From CAZBXD01 sp965216395 (GTDB taxonomy: Bacteria; Pseudomonadota; Alphaproteobacteria; Micavibrionales; SZUA-601), in assembly GCA_965216395.1 (NCBI GenBank), contig OZ244156.1, positions 1,550,001 to 1,614,000 of the forward strand: DNA of 64,000 nt. The letters run 5' to 3'. Under the pieces are notes generated by a model. The model was given only the letters and a program-made list of their open reading frames with translations. It did no database searches and was not told the origin of the DNA. A program made the translations under genes and the position numbers. This document shows, piece after piece, positions 24,727 to 33,954 of this stretch. Every line of letters starts with the position of its first letter. The stretch's first letter is position 1.

Positions 24727-26412
24727 TTAAACCGAAAATTTTGCATCAAGGACAGATTGCCCACCTTGTCGAATAGTTTGTAATAAACCATCACTGGTGA
24801 CCAACACATGGGTTGTCAGAAAACGAAGCTCTTGGGTATAGGGGAAATGGGGATCGGTGATCTGTGTGCGTATCAAATAATAAATACTGACAGTTTGTGC
24901 CACTAAGTTCAAATAAGGCACTGCCACAGCGGCGACACAATTTAAATCCTTGGCTCCTTCGTGGATAAGCCATTCTGTCGCCTTGGCTACCGCATCAATC
25001 GCGCTGGAAAAGAAGGGATGATCACTTTTTTCGGCGATGGTGTGCATATCTTCGATCAGGGTGTTCATGGCTTGCCCACGATCGCGTAAGAGTTTGCGGA
25101 AAACCAGATCATTGGCTTGAATCCCGTTCGTGCCTTCATAAATGGGGAGGATACGTGCATCGCGCAATAACTGTGCTGCGCCCGTTTCTTCGACATAACC
25201 CATACCGCCGTGAATTTGAATATTCATGGAGGTCAGACGAATGGATTGATCGGTACACCATGATTTCACCAAGGGGGTGAGTAAATCAACTTTTGCCTGT
25301 GCGGTGGTATCTTTTTCAGCCAAATCCAGCTGTATTGCCGCGCTATAAGTAAGGGCACGCATGGCGATAATATGACTACGCATATCAAGCAGCATACGCT
25401 TCACATCGGCATGTTCAATAATGGCACTACGGTTTGTTTTATCCCCATTTAATGCAAAACCTTGTACCCGTTCTTTTGCGTAAGTGACCGCTTGTTGATA
25501 GGCGCGCTCACTGATAGCAACGCCTTGCAAGCCAACTGAAAGACGTGCATTATTCATCATGGTGAACATATATTTCAAACCGTGATGCGCTTCACCCACC
25601 AGATAACCCGTTGCGTCGTCAAATTGCATCACCGCCGTGGGGGAGGCATGAATACCCAATTTATGTTCTAAAGAAACACAAGAAACCGCATTACGTTCGC
25701 CATTTTCCAAGATTTTTGGTACGATGAATAAGGAAATGCCTTTGACACCCTCGGGTGCATCGGGTAGGCGCGCCAACACTAAATGAATGATATTCTCCGC
25801 CATGTCATGTTCGCCATAAGTGATATAAATCTTACTTCCCGTGATTTTGAAATGATCACCCGATGCTTCGGCTTTACTACGAATCGCAGAAAGATCGGAG
25901 CCGGCCTGTGGTTCGGTCAAGTTCATCGTGCCTGTCCATTTTCCACTGATCAGGTTGGGTAAAAACCGATTTTTTAAATCATCGCTTGCATGATGTAAAA
26001 TCGCCTCTACCGCGCCCTGGTTTAAAAGCGGACATAGACCAAAAGCAAGGGAGCCTGCCTGCCATAATTCTTGGATGGCAAAAGCCACACCATGGGGCAG
26101 ACCTTGCCCGCCATAGGTGGTTGGGAAAGGGACGGCGTTCCATCCCGATTGGCTATATTGTTGATAGGCTTCTTTAAAGGCATCGGGCATGCGTGCTTCG
26201 CCATTATTCAATTGCACCCCTTTTTGATCACCGATGGGATTAAGCGGCGCGATGACATCGCGCGCTAATTTGCCCGCCTCTTCTAATATGGCGTCAATTA
26301 AATCATCGCTTAAATCATCACCATCGGCATGGTCAAGGATATTTTGATCCAGGCCAGCAATCTGACGCAAGGCGTAAAGCATATCGGTAAGGGGCGGTGT
26401 GTAATAAGTCAT
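24727..26412 (-). CDS. Acyl-CoA dehydrogenase with C-terminal extension
   Basis: A flavoenzyme of 561 residues, longer than the 380-residue core and resembling the DmdC/AidB-like group with a C-terminal domain. Conserved parts are GTMNLTEPQAGSDLSAI, FKITGSKIYITYGEHDM, and the helix MNIQIHGGMGYVEETGAAQLLRDARI followed by IYEGTNGIQANDLV, split here by only a few residues. The substrate is a long-chain or modified acyl-CoA and cannot be told from sequence. The thiolase and hydroxyacyl-CoA dehydrogenase for later beta-oxidation steps lie at 37.8-42.3 kb. Confidence 0.92.
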   Translation of the reverse strand: MTYYTPPLTDMLYALRQIAGLDQNILDHADGDDLSDDLIDAILEEAGKLARDVIAPLNPIGDQKGVQLNNGEARMPDAFKEAYQQYSQSGWNAVPFPTTYGGQGLPHGVAFAIQELWQAGSLAFGLCPLLNQGAVEAILHHASDDLKNRFLPNLISGKWTGTMNLTEPQAGSDLSAIRSKAEASGDHFKITGSKIYITYGEHDMAENIIHLVLARLPDAPEGVKGISLFIVPKILENGERNAVSCVSLEHKLGIHASPTAVMQFDDATGYLVGEAHHGLKYMFTMMNNARLSVGLQGVAISERAYQQAVTYAKERVQGFALNGDKTNRSAIIEHADVKRMLLDMRSHIIAMRALTYSAAIQLDLAEKDTTAQAKVDLLTPLVKSWCTDQSIRLTSMNIQIHGGMGYVEETGAAQLLRDARILPIYEGTNGIQANDLVFRKLLRDRGQAMNTLIEDMHTIAEKSDHPFFSSAIDAVAKATEWLIHEGAKDLNCVAAVAVPYLNLVAQTVSIYYLIRTQITDPHFPYTQELRFLTTHVLVTSDGLLQTIRQGGQSVLDAKFSV

Positions 26413-26445
26413 ACCGATAAATTAGCCGATAAGGGTTTACAATCT

Positions 26446-26640
26446 TTAAACAAAAAGCGGTTTGATTATTATACCGATAATTAAACCCATAAGAGCAATG
26501 AGCCACACAAGAGAGCCATATTTTTTATGTAGATTTTTATCATGGCGCAATTCTTCGCGGGTTTTTCCTTTTAAAAGAAAACGTACCAAGATTAAACCGA
26601 GAATAAATCCGGTAAAAAAACCTGAGATCGGGTATAACAT
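26446..26640 (-). CDS. Small two-helix membrane protein, 64 residues
   Basis: Two hydrophobic segments (ISGFFTGFILGLILVRFLL and SLVWLIALMGLIIGIII) are joined by a charged loop (KGKTREELRHDKNLHKKYG). GAGGGAAA precedes the ATG. It lies just upstream of the acyl-CoA dehydrogenase gene in the same direction and divergent from uppP. Function unknown. Confidence 0.7.
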   Translation of the reverse strand: MLYPISGFFTGFILGLILVRFLLKGKTREELRHDKNLHKKYGSLVWLIALMGLIIGIIIKPLFV

Positions 26641-26711
26641 TTTTGCTTTCCCTCTGTTCTTTTATTCAAACACAGCGTAGATTATAGGAGATAATTTTTG
26701 AGAAAGAAACC

Positions 26712-27509
26712 ATGACATTCATCCATATTCTTATTATTGCTTTGGTTCAAGGGATTACGGAGTTTTTACCGATTAGTTCCAGTGGTCATTTAATTCTCAT
26801 CCCATTTTTTATGGGCAAACAGGATCATGGTTTGATGATGGATGTGGCCGCCCATGCGGGGTCTTTATTGGCGGTAATGATTTATTTCCGTCAAGAGGTT
26901 TGGCAATTAATCCTTGGGTTTTTGGATACATTGCGTCATCGCCAAACGCGAAATCAGTTTTTATTTATGATCGTGGTGATGGCAACCATCCCGGGTTTGG
27001 TGATCGGCGGGTTGCTACATTTTTATGCGAGTGAGCTGTTCCGTCATGTTTGGATTATTGCTTTCACCAGTGCCTTTTTTGGTCTTGCTTTGTGGTGGTA
27101 TGACGCCAAAAGTGACAATGCGAAATCATTCGGACAGATGACAATTAAACATGCGTTGATCATTGGCTGTGCGCAAATTTTGGCCTTTATTCCTGGAACT
27201 TCACGCTCAGGGGTGACAATGACGGCCGCGCGTGGTTTGGGGTTTGATCGTGAAACATCGGCGCGTTTTTCGATGTTTTTGGCCATGCCGATCATTGGTG
27301 CGGCCACCTGTATTTATCTTCTTACGATGGTTAATAACGGTTATGTGATGACTATGGGTCGTGATTTTTTTATTGTGGCGGGTTTATCTTTTGCGGCCTC
27401 CATTCTTGCAATTCATGGGCTGTTACAATGGTTAAAAAGCCATAGTTTTAAAATATTCGCCCTTTATCGTTTGGCTTTATCAATTGTAATAATTCTCTTG
27501 CTTTTTTAA
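26712..27509 (+). CDS. uppP: Undecaprenyl-diphosphatase UppP (BacA)
   Basis: An integral membrane phosphatase that recycles undecaprenyl pyrophosphate, the lipid carrier for peptidoglycan and other envelope polymers. The 265-residue length is typical. The two active-site motifs are present: ITEFLPISSSGHLIL at about 16-30 and IPGTSRSGVTMTAARGLG in the second half. About seven to eight membrane segments are visible. It stands alone. Confidence 0.97.
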   Translation: MTFIHILIIALVQGITEFLPISSSGHLILIPFFMGKQDHGLMMDVAAHAGSLLAVMIYFRQEVWQLILGFLDTLRHRQTRNQFLFMIVVMATIPGLVIGGLLHFYASELFRHVWIIAFTSAFFGLALWWYDAKSDNAKSFGQMTIKHALIIGCAQILAFIPGTSRSGVTMTAARGLGFDRETSARFSMFLAMPIIGAATCIYLLTMVNNGYVMTMGRDFFIVAGLSFAASILAIHGLLQWLKSHSFKIFALYRLALSIVIILLLF

Positions 27510-27532
27510 ATATATTGCCATAATGTTTTGGT

Positions 27533-28189
27533 ATGGCTAAAAAACAAAAAATGTTACCCCAGGCTGAAGCTTTTTCACAATCCATCAAAAAGGTTTTGGA
27601 ATGTGGTAGGCACATAGTACATGAAGAAGTTGATGCTTTATGGGTAGTAGGACATATTAATTTAAAATACCGTGAGAGCATGCAAGATCCACCATGGTAC
27701 GCGCTTCTTAATATCGGGTTTTATGAAAAATTTATAAAAAGCAATGAAATTATCTCTGAAGAAGATAAAGATAAGCTCCAACCTATATATCGGGACGAAG
27801 AACACGGTTATGAGGTTCATCGTATCGATTATTTTTCTGCACCCAATGAATACGTTATTGATAGTGAGACCGATATAACTTCCGCAAAATTACCAATTGT
27901 TGAACAGGTTCATCCCGGTTTTTCAATTAATATTTATCCAAACATATCATTTGCTGACATTCAAATTTTTCAAGATGAATTTGATGTTTTGAGTGCGGTG
28001 AATTTAAGAAATCAGTTTTGTCAGGGTAACGAAGAATTTTATTTAAATCTGCTTAACCAAAATAAAATTGAACTTGATTTAATGAAAAACAAAAATGTAT
28101 GTCTAACACGTCCTAAAATTATTTATAATAATACAGATATGTTGACGGGTAAAACTTTAAAAGTTTCACAATTTTTAATGTCTAACTAA
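27533..28189 (+). CDS. Protein of unknown function, 218 residues
   Basis: A soluble protein. The N-terminus is basic (MAKKQKMLPQAEAFSQSI) and the remainder mixes strands and helices (DALWVVGHINLKYR, YFSAPNEYVIDSETD, PGFSINIYPNISFADIQIF). A -10-like CATAAT (27519-27524) lies 8 nt before the ATG with a TTGCTT 15 bp further up, so it may be leaderless too, though spacing is short. It is 24 bp downstream of uppP. No family recognised. Confidence 0.7.
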   Translation: MAKKQKMLPQAEAFSQSIKKVLECGRHIVHEEVDALWVVGHINLKYRESMQDPPWYALLNIGFYEKFIKSNEIISEEDKDKLQPIYRDEEHGYEVHRIDYFSAPNEYVIDSETDITSAKLPIVEQVHPGFSINIYPNISFADIQIFQDEFDVLSAVNLRNQFCQGNEEFYLNLLNQNKIELDLMKNKNVCLTRPKIIYNNTDMLTGKTLKVSQFLMSN

Positions 28190-28284
28190 ATCAGAAAAAA
28201 TTAGCTAAAATTTAAGGCCTTTTTGCCAAACTTAAGGTTGAAAAATTGTTTTCTTGGCCGTTTCTTGGGCAATCTTTCTTTATG

Positions 28285-28314
28285 TTTAAATAGTAAATCA
28301 ATAGTGCTTAAAAT
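28285..28314 (+). promoter_or_regulatory. Leaderless-type promoter of the pentapeptide-repeat gene
   Basis: -35 TTTAAA (28285-28290), an 18-bp spacer and -10 TAAAAT (28309-28314), then 7 nt to the ATG at 28322. No ribosome binding site is seen. Confidence 0.5.
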
Positions 28315-28321
28315 ATCGATT

Positions 28322-29620
28322 ATGTCTGATGATACGACCAATGTCTTTGCGGGACGCCTCAATCAAAGAGAAGTTGACGAACTTCTTAAATTACATGAAA
28401 TGTTTCTAACCGGGCGCACGGGTGGGAAACGTTTAACCTTGCAATTTATGAATCTTTCGGGTCTTGATTTTTCACGTCGCAATCTAAAAGATGCGGTTTT
28501 AACCGGCTCGGCCTTTATCTCGGCTAATTTTAAACATGCGATTTTAGATCGGGTGAATATGTTTGGCTGTGATCTGCGTAATGCCGATCTCAGTCATGCA
28601 AGCATGAAACGCACGGATTTACGTGGCACATGCGCCCGCGGAGCCAAACTAAATGGGGCGGATATGCATTCAGCCGATCTGCGCGAGGGGCAAGTGCTTT
28701 CCTATGAACGTTCTGGTGAGCTCAAATCGCTTTATATTGATTTGGCGCCACCGGATAATAATGGCAATACGGATTTCTCTAAAACCAAGATGAGAAAGGC
28801 AAAACTCAATGGCGCCGAAGCCACGAAAGCGGATTTTACCGATTCTGAAATGACCGCTGTTCAGATGAAGAACGCTAATTTACGCGGGGCGAATTTTGAA
28901 GGCGCTAATCTTGAAAATGCGGATTTGTATGGTGCGCGCATGCAGGGCGCGATTTTACGCGATGCCATCATGTTTGGTGCGAATACAGCCATGGTTGATT
29001 TTGATGATGCGGATATGGATGGCGTGGTTCTGGATAAGAATGTCAAAGACGTCACTGATTTGGAAGCGCCACTGGATGAGTTGTTGAAAAAACATATTTT
29101 ATGGGTCGATACGGCCGGGCAAGAGGGGGCGTATCTGGATCTATCGGGTTTTGATCTGCGCAGTATTGGTGATTTATCCCAAGCGCGTCTTACGGCAATT
29201 AAGGGCAAGGAGACGAATTTTTACGGCATGGATTTAACCGCGATTGAAATGCAACATGCGATTTTAGACAAGGCTGATTTTCGTTATTGCAAAATGGAAA
29301 AGGCTGATTTGCGCGGCGCGCAATTATCGGGGGCTAAATTCCTGCGTGCAGAATTGAAAAATGCTGATTTTTCTCCGCTTTTGATGAATGAGGATAAGGA
29401 AAAAACGGTCGATCTTTCGGGTGCAAATTTCAAATATGCGGATTTACGTGGGGCGAAATTGCGCCATGTCAATTTAAAAGGCGCGGATCTTTCTTTTGCC
29501 AAAATCTTTAATACCGATTTGGCGCATGCGGATTTATCGGATGTGATCTTAGAGGGGACGTCTTTAATGGGCGCAACCTTAAAAAACACCACCATGCCCG
29601 ATGGCACACTTGAAGAGTGA
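28322..29620 (+). CDS. Pentapeptide-repeat protein, 432 residues
   Basis: The ATG at 28322 gives MSDDTTNVFAGRLNQREVDE; the upstream extension of the frame is unlikely because it runs through the promoter. The body has two blocks of A(D/N)Lxx repeats forming right-handed quadrilateral beta-helices. The first, about residues 40-250, has examples such as ADLSHASMKRTDLRG and ANLRGANFEGANLENADLYG; the second, about 300-425, has KADLRGAQLSGAKFLRAELK. A non-repeat linker (about 255-295) separates them. The function is unknown; some family members mimic DNA and bind gyrase, but nothing here shows that. Confidence 0.9.
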   Translation: MSDDTTNVFAGRLNQREVDELLKLHEMFLTGRTGGKRLTLQFMNLSGLDFSRRNLKDAVLTGSAFISANFKHAILDRVNMFGCDLRNADLSHASMKRTDLRGTCARGAKLNGADMHSADLREGQVLSYERSGELKSLYIDLAPPDNNGNTDFSKTKMRKAKLNGAEATKADFTDSEMTAVQMKNANLRGANFEGANLENADLYGARMQGAILRDAIMFGANTAMVDFDDADMDGVVLDKNVKDVTDLEAPLDELLKKHILWVDTAGQEGAYLDLSGFDLRSIGDLSQARLTAIKGKETNFYGMDLTAIEMQHAILDKADFRYCKMEKADLRGAQLSGAKFLRAELKNADFSPLLMNEDKEKTVDLSGANFKYADLRGAKLRHVNLKGADLSFAKIFNTDLAHADLSDVILEGTSLMGATLKNTTMPDGTLEE

Positions 29621-29630
29621 TATAAATATA

Positions 29631-29659
29631 TTGACATAACAAAGATGATCTGGTAAACA
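29631..29659 (+). promoter_or_regulatory. TTGACATA-type promoter
   Basis: TTGACA (29631-29636) followed by TAAC, a 17-bp spacer and -10 TAAACA (29654-29659). A leader with AAAGG precedes the ATG at 29691. Confidence 0.5.
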
Positions 29660-29690
29660 TTTTGTCCTAATCAAAAAAAGGTTTTCAAAA

Positions 29691-30179
29691 ATGGATGCAA
29701 CAAATCTACTCGAAGAAATGCTTGGACAAATTGATGTCGCTATCGAAAATAATGATGAAGATTTGTTGAAAGAAGTTTTGGAAGATCAGCTCGTACTTGA
29801 TGATATTTGCGATTATGATAATTTTGCTGAAATTGCTAATTCATTGGTTGAAGGTATTGGCACAAAATTTCCCAAAGTTTCGGTTAGTTTTTCTTTGCGC
29901 TTATTCAATGAGTCTGTAAATCAGGAAATCAAAAATAGCATGGAATCTAATATTAAGAAAAACATTTACCGAGTAGAAGACCCGTCTGAACGTCTTAGCC
30001 TTGGATACGCTATTTTAAACTGCGTTAGCGACGAATCTGAGTTCGCCAACTTTGCTAAAAAGGTTATTAAAAAGTCAGAGGAAGAAAATAAGAAGTTTAA
30101 TGCCTATAAAGAAAATATAACAAGCATAAGTATTCAAAATTTTATTGAGAAATATTTAACGATATCAACCCCAAAATAG
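29691..30179 (+). CDS. Acidic helical protein of unknown function, 162 residues
   Basis: The N-terminus is strongly acidic (LLEEMLGQIDVAIENNDEDL), and the rest is helical with KKVIKKSEEENKKF and a final amphipathic helix. There is no signal peptide or membrane segment. AAAGG precedes the ATG. It is followed after 22 bp by a very basic small protein gene, so the two could form a pair, but nothing shows an interaction. No family recognised. Confidence 0.7.
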   Translation: MDATNLLEEMLGQIDVAIENNDEDLLKEVLEDQLVLDDICDYDNFAEIANSLVEGIGTKFPKVSVSFSLRLFNESVNQEIKNSMESNIKKNIYRVEDPSERLSLGYAILNCVSDESEFANFAKKVIKKSEEENKKFNAYKENITSISIQNFIEKYLTISTPK

Positions 30180-30201
30180 TTTCATATATATTAAAACCCT
30201 G

Positions 30202-30531
30202 ATGTCAGACAAAAAACAAATCAAAAAAATCAAAAAGCTTTTTAAGAAAGCAAAAAAGATCGGCTCCAAAAAACGCCCCGATCCGGCAACTATTCTTAAA
30301 GCGGTTCAAAGTCTTGATAAAATTGATGACCCAGTCAAGCGCGCCTTATATGCGACAGAACTAACGAATAAAAAATATGGTTTACAGATGAATTATTCGG
30401 CGCAAGAGGTGGCTTTGAGAAGTCTAGATGAGATCACAAAAAAGAAAGATAAACGAGAAGTGTTAAAAAAATTTGCACAGTCACGTTTGCCAGAATTATC
30501 ATATTACGAAAAATCTAAACTTTCATATTAA
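30202..30531 (+). CDS. Basic small protein of unknown function, 109 residues
   Basis: Very lysine-rich at the N-terminus (MSDKKQIKKIKKLFKKAKK), then helical (PATILKAVQSLDKIDDPVKR, ALYATELTNKKYGLQMNY). The charge suggests nucleic-acid or membrane binding, but that is only inference. It lies between the acidic 162-residue gene and mutL. No ribosome binding site is evident; TATATT lies 9 nt before the ATG. Confidence 0.65.
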   Translation: MSDKKQIKKIKKLFKKAKKIGSKKRPDPATILKAVQSLDKIDDPVKRALYATELTNKKYGLQMNYSAQEVALRSLDEITKKKDKREVLKKFAQSRLPELSYYEKSKLSY

Positions 30532-30565
30532 TGTATGTTGCATGAAAATTAAGTCAAATTAGACA

Positions 30566-30594
30566 TTTATAAAGCGTTAAGATCGGGTTATAAA
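30566..30594 (+). promoter_or_regulatory. Leaderless-type promoter of mutL
   Basis: -35 TTTATA (30566-30571), a 17-bp spacer and -10 TATAAA (30589-30594), then 6 nt to the ATG at 30601. Confidence 0.5.
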
Positions 30595-30600
30595 CAGAAT

Positions 30601-32439
30601 ATGTCGCATATTATTCGTCATTTGCCCGATACGTTGATCAATCAAATCGCCGCTGGTGAGGTGATTGAACGCCCCAGTGCGGTGGTGCGCGAATTGGTTG
30701 AAAATTCAATTGATGCGGGGGCGACCCATATTCGCATCATCACGCGTGATGGCGGGCAAAATCTAATCCAAATTAATGATAATGGACACGGTATGTCGCG
30801 TGATGATTTAACAACATGCGTGGAACGCCATGCGACATCCAAATTAAAAACCGATGATTTATTGAACGTGACGACACTTGGTTTTCGCGGCGAAGCCTTG
30901 CCGTCGATTGGGGCGGTGTCTCGTTTAACCATTCAAACCCGTCAAGAAAGTGATGAGACAGGCTGGCAAATTAAGGTTGAGGGTGGTCAGAAATCCGATG
31001 TGACCCCTACGGCACATAATATGGGTACAACAGTGACTGTACGCGATTTGTTTTATGCCACCCCTGCACGTTTAAAATTTATGAAAACGCCCGCGACAGA
31101 AAATCGTTATATTAAAGATGTTGTAAAACGTCTGGCGATGGCCTATCCAATCATTGGGTTTGAATTGATTATGGATGACCGCACCCATTTTAATTTGATG
31201 CCACAACCCAATGACAAACAAGGCCATGTGCAACGTCTTAAAGATGTGTTGGGAAATGATTTTGCCGATAATTCAGTGATGATTGATACAGCGCGTGAAG
31301 ATTTTAAGCTTTTTGGTTTGGCCGGATTGCCCACCCATGGGAAACCAACCTCACAACATCAATATTTATTTGTGAATGGCCGACCCGTAACCGATAAAAT
31401 GTTGGTCGGTGCGCTGCGTGGCGCCTATCGTGATGTCATGGAACGCGGGCGTTATCCCATTGCGGCACTTTTCTTAATAGTGCCGTTGACACAAGTGGAT
31501 ATGAATGTCCACCCCGCCAAAGCGGAGGTTCGTTTCCGCCAAGGCGATAAAATTCGTGGCCTTATTGTTGGCGGTGTGCGTCATAGTTTACATGAAACAG
31601 ATCGACAAACCGCGCCTTCTGTATCGCAAACAGCCGTGAATAGTTTTTCCTCATATCATAATATCCCAGCGCCAAAACAATCCGACCAGCCGATCGCGAA
31701 TATGTCTGGAGATTTAAATACACCCCGTTATGCAGAATTTTCTGAAAAGCCAATTAACCCATCGCAAGGGTTGATCCAAGAAACCCTCCATGATTTGCCA
31801 CAACACCCATCCGCTAAAATGGAAGATATGGCGGATATAGATTTTGATGATTCGCATCCCCTGGGCGCTGCGCGGGCCCAAATCTTTGAAAATTATATTA
31901 TTGCGCAAGCCGAAGATGGTTTGGTGATTGTTGATCAACATGCCGCCCATGAGCGCTTGGTTTATGAGCGGATTAAAAAACAGCTCGCTGAAAAGGGGGT
32001 CGAAAAACAAGGGCTTCTTTTGCCAGAAATTATTGATTTAGACGAAGATGAAATACAGATTTTAACATCCGCTTCATCTGCTTTAGCTAAACTGGGGCTG
32101 ACCGTTGAACCTTTTGGCAGTGGGTCGGTTGCGGTACAAGATGTGCCCGCCTTATTGGGTTCGCGTCTTGATCTACAAAATTTAATTCGTGACTTGGTTG
32201 ATCAATTGCGCGATGAAAATGAGGTTGAAAATATTTTGCAAGAAAAGCTTTATACGCTTTGTTCAACCATGGCATGCCATGGATCAGTGCGTGCGGGGCG
32301 CCGCCTGAACGGGCATGAGATGAATGCGCTGTTACGTGACATGGAAAACACCCCACATTCAGGCCAATGTAATCACGGCCGCCCGACCTATATTAAAATG
32401 TCGTTCCATGATTTAGAAAAACTTTTCGGCCGGCGCTAA
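30601..32439 (+). CDS. mutL: DNA mismatch repair protein MutL, endonuclease type
   Basis: A 612-residue matchmaker linking MutS to downstream repair. The GHKL ATPase is clear: GEVIERPSAVVRELVENSID with the catalytic Glu, DNGHGM, and LGFRGEALPSI. A variable linker follows (about 325-415). The C-terminal dimerisation domain carries DQHAAHERLVYE at about 444-455, fitting the DQHA(x)2E(x)4E endonuclease signature, together with CHGSVRAG and GQCNHGRPT. The protein therefore should nick DNA itself, as expected where no MutH is present. It is convergent with grpE. Confidence 0.97.
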   Translation: MSHIIRHLPDTLINQIAAGEVIERPSAVVRELVENSIDAGATHIRIITRDGGQNLIQINDNGHGMSRDDLTTCVERHATSKLKTDDLLNVTTLGFRGEALPSIGAVSRLTIQTRQESDETGWQIKVEGGQKSDVTPTAHNMGTTVTVRDLFYATPARLKFMKTPATENRYIKDVVKRLAMAYPIIGFELIMDDRTHFNLMPQPNDKQGHVQRLKDVLGNDFADNSVMIDTAREDFKLFGLAGLPTHGKPTSQHQYLFVNGRPVTDKMLVGALRGAYRDVMERGRYPIAALFLIVPLTQVDMNVHPAKAEVRFRQGDKIRGLIVGGVRHSLHETDRQTAPSVSQTAVNSFSSYHNIPAPKQSDQPIANMSGDLNTPRYAEFSEKPINPSQGLIQETLHDLPQHPSAKMEDMADIDFDDSHPLGAARAQIFENYIIAQAEDGLVIVDQHAAHERLVYERIKKQLAEKGVEKQGLLLPEIIDLDEDEIQILTSASSALAKLGLTVEPFGSGSVAVQDVPALLGSRLDLQNLIRDLVDQLRDENEVENILQEKLYTLCSTMACHGSVRAGRRLNGHEMNALLRDMENTPHSGQCNHGRPTYIKMSFHDLEKLFGRR

Positions 32440-32443
32440 TTAA

Positions 32444-32467
32444 AGATAAGTTTTTTATTTCTTATCT
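32444..32467. terminator. Weak hairpin between mutL and grpE
   Basis: A 7-bp stem, AGATAAG/CTTATCT, with a T-rich 10-nt loop lies between the two convergent stop codons. It is AT-rich and may be a weak bidirectional terminator. Confidence 0.4.
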
Positions 32468-33098
32468 AAGCCTCAACATTGACCTTTGGGTCTTGAGTAT
32501 GGGCTGACTTCTTAGCCACGCCAACACGGGCGGGGCGCAAGAGGCGATCGTGAATCATATAACCATTTTCCATCACTTGAATAATCGTTCCCGGAGCGTG
32601 TTGCGGGCTTTCACCTTCGAACATGACTTCGTGAATATTTGGGTCAAACGGGGTTCCTGGTTCGGCCGCAATCATTTGGATACCTGATTTTTCCATCGCA
32701 GCGGTCAGTTGATTTTGTGTAGCTTTCACCCCAGCAAGCAAATTTGCCACAGCATCTGATTCTTGCGCGAGTTCCTTTGGTACGGCGTCGACGGCGCGCC
32801 CTAAATTATCCGCTACGGAGAGCAATTCACGCGCTAAATTAGATACCCCATATTTTTGCGCATCATCGCGATCTTTAATCGCGCGTTTGCGGATATTTTC
32901 CATTTCGGCAACTGTGCGAAGAAGTTTATCCTTTAAATCAGCCGACTCGTTACGCAGAATTTCTAATTCATGAGCGGTTTCATCTTCTGGAGCGGTGGTT
33001 AGAGGTTCACCTGTTTCTTCATCATAATCCAAGTCATCGTTGAAAGATAATTCTTCAATTGTGTCATCATCATGGTTTTGATTTTGATTGTCGCTCAT
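32466..33098 (-). CDS. grpE: Nucleotide exchange factor GrpE
   Basis: The co-chaperone that releases ADP from DnaK. In its 210 residues an acidic tail (1-45) precedes the long coiled coil (ELEILRNESADLKDKLLRT, AEMENIRKRAIKDRDDA), followed by the beta domain with NPNIHEVMFEG-like FDPNIHEVMFEGES and IIQVMENGYMIHDRLLRPA. AAAGG precedes the ATG. It is divergent from rph. In many alphaproteobacteria hrcA sits between rph and grpE; it is absent here. Confidence 0.96.
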   Translation of the reverse strand: MSDNQNQNHDDDTIEELSFNDDLDYDEETGEPLTTAPEDETAHELEILRNESADLKDKLLRTVAEMENIRKRAIKDRDDAQKYGVSNLARELLSVADNLGRAVDAVPKELAQESDAVANLLAGVKATQNQLTAAMEKSGIQMIAAEPGTPFDPNIHEVMFEGESPQHAPGTIIQVMENGYMIHDRLLRPARVGVAKKSAHTQDPKVNVEA

Positions 33099-33229
33099 TT
33101 TGCCTTTACCTTTTAATTATTCTAAATTTACCTGAAACAAATAAAAATATCGCCGTCTTTATAAATTATCCTACACATAATGCAAGCTTTGCGTATAATC
33201 ATAACATAAATAATTAAGGAATAGAAAAA

Positions 33230-33952
33230 ATGACTTTCACTCGCCCCTCTAATCGCGTCGCTGATCAAATGCGTGTTGTTACCATTGAAACGCATGTGTC
33301 CAAACATGCCGAAGGTTCGGCCATGATCAAATTCGGCGATACGCATGTTTTATGTACCGCCAGTGTCGATCAATCCGTACCGCGTTGGCTCAAGGGCAAG
33401 GGGCGCGGCTGGGTCACGGCGGAATATGGCATGTTACCCCGCTCAACCGGTGAACGTATGGATCGTGAGGCCGCGCGCGGTAAACAATCGGGACGTACCC
33501 AAGAAATTCAACGTTTAATTGGCCGTAGTTTACGCGCCGTCGTTGATTTGAAAAAATTGGGTGAGATTCAAATTAAGGTCGATTGTGATGTGATACAGGC
33601 CGATGGTGGCACCCGTACCGCATCGATCACGGGTGCTTATGTGGCACTATCTCTAGCCGTTCAGCATTTGTTGAAAATCGGTGCTGTGGCAGAAAATCCG
33701 ATTTTGGAACCCGTGGCGGCGGTGTCTTGTGGCCTGTATGACGGGCAAGCCGTATTGGATTTGGATTATGCCGAAGATTCCAACGCCGAAGCGGATGCTA
33801 ATTATGTGATCACCGCCAGTGGCGGCGTGGTTGAGGTGCAAGCCACGGCCGAAGATAAACCTTTTAACGCCACCCAACTGGATGCGCTGTTTCAATTGGC
33901 CCGCCAAGGCATTGGTGAATTAATTAAAATCCAACGCGAGGCGTTGAAATAG
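33230..33952 (+). CDS. rph: Ribonuclease PH
   Basis: A phosphate-dependent exonuclease trimming tRNA 3' ends. The 240 residues have the family start TRPSNRVADQMRVV, the stretch GWVTAEYGMLPRSTGERM, and DCDVIQADGGTRTASITGAYVAL split by few changes, with the final region GGVVEVQATAEDKPF. AAGGA precedes the ATG and a -10 TATAAT lies at 33194-33199. It is the first gene of a run with a Nudix gene, a histidine phosphatase gene and rdgB. Confidence 0.97.
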   Translation: MTFTRPSNRVADQMRVVTIETHVSKHAEGSAMIKFGDTHVLCTASVDQSVPRWLKGKGRGWVTAEYGMLPRSTGERMDREAARGKQSGRTQEIQRLIGRSLRAVVDLKKLGEIQIKVDCDVIQADGGTRTASITGAYVALSLAVQHLLKIGAVAENPILEPVAAVSCGLYDGQAVLDLDYAEDSNAEADANYVITASGGVVEVQATAEDKPFNATQLDALFQLARQGIGELIKIQREALK

Positions 33953-33954
33953 CT

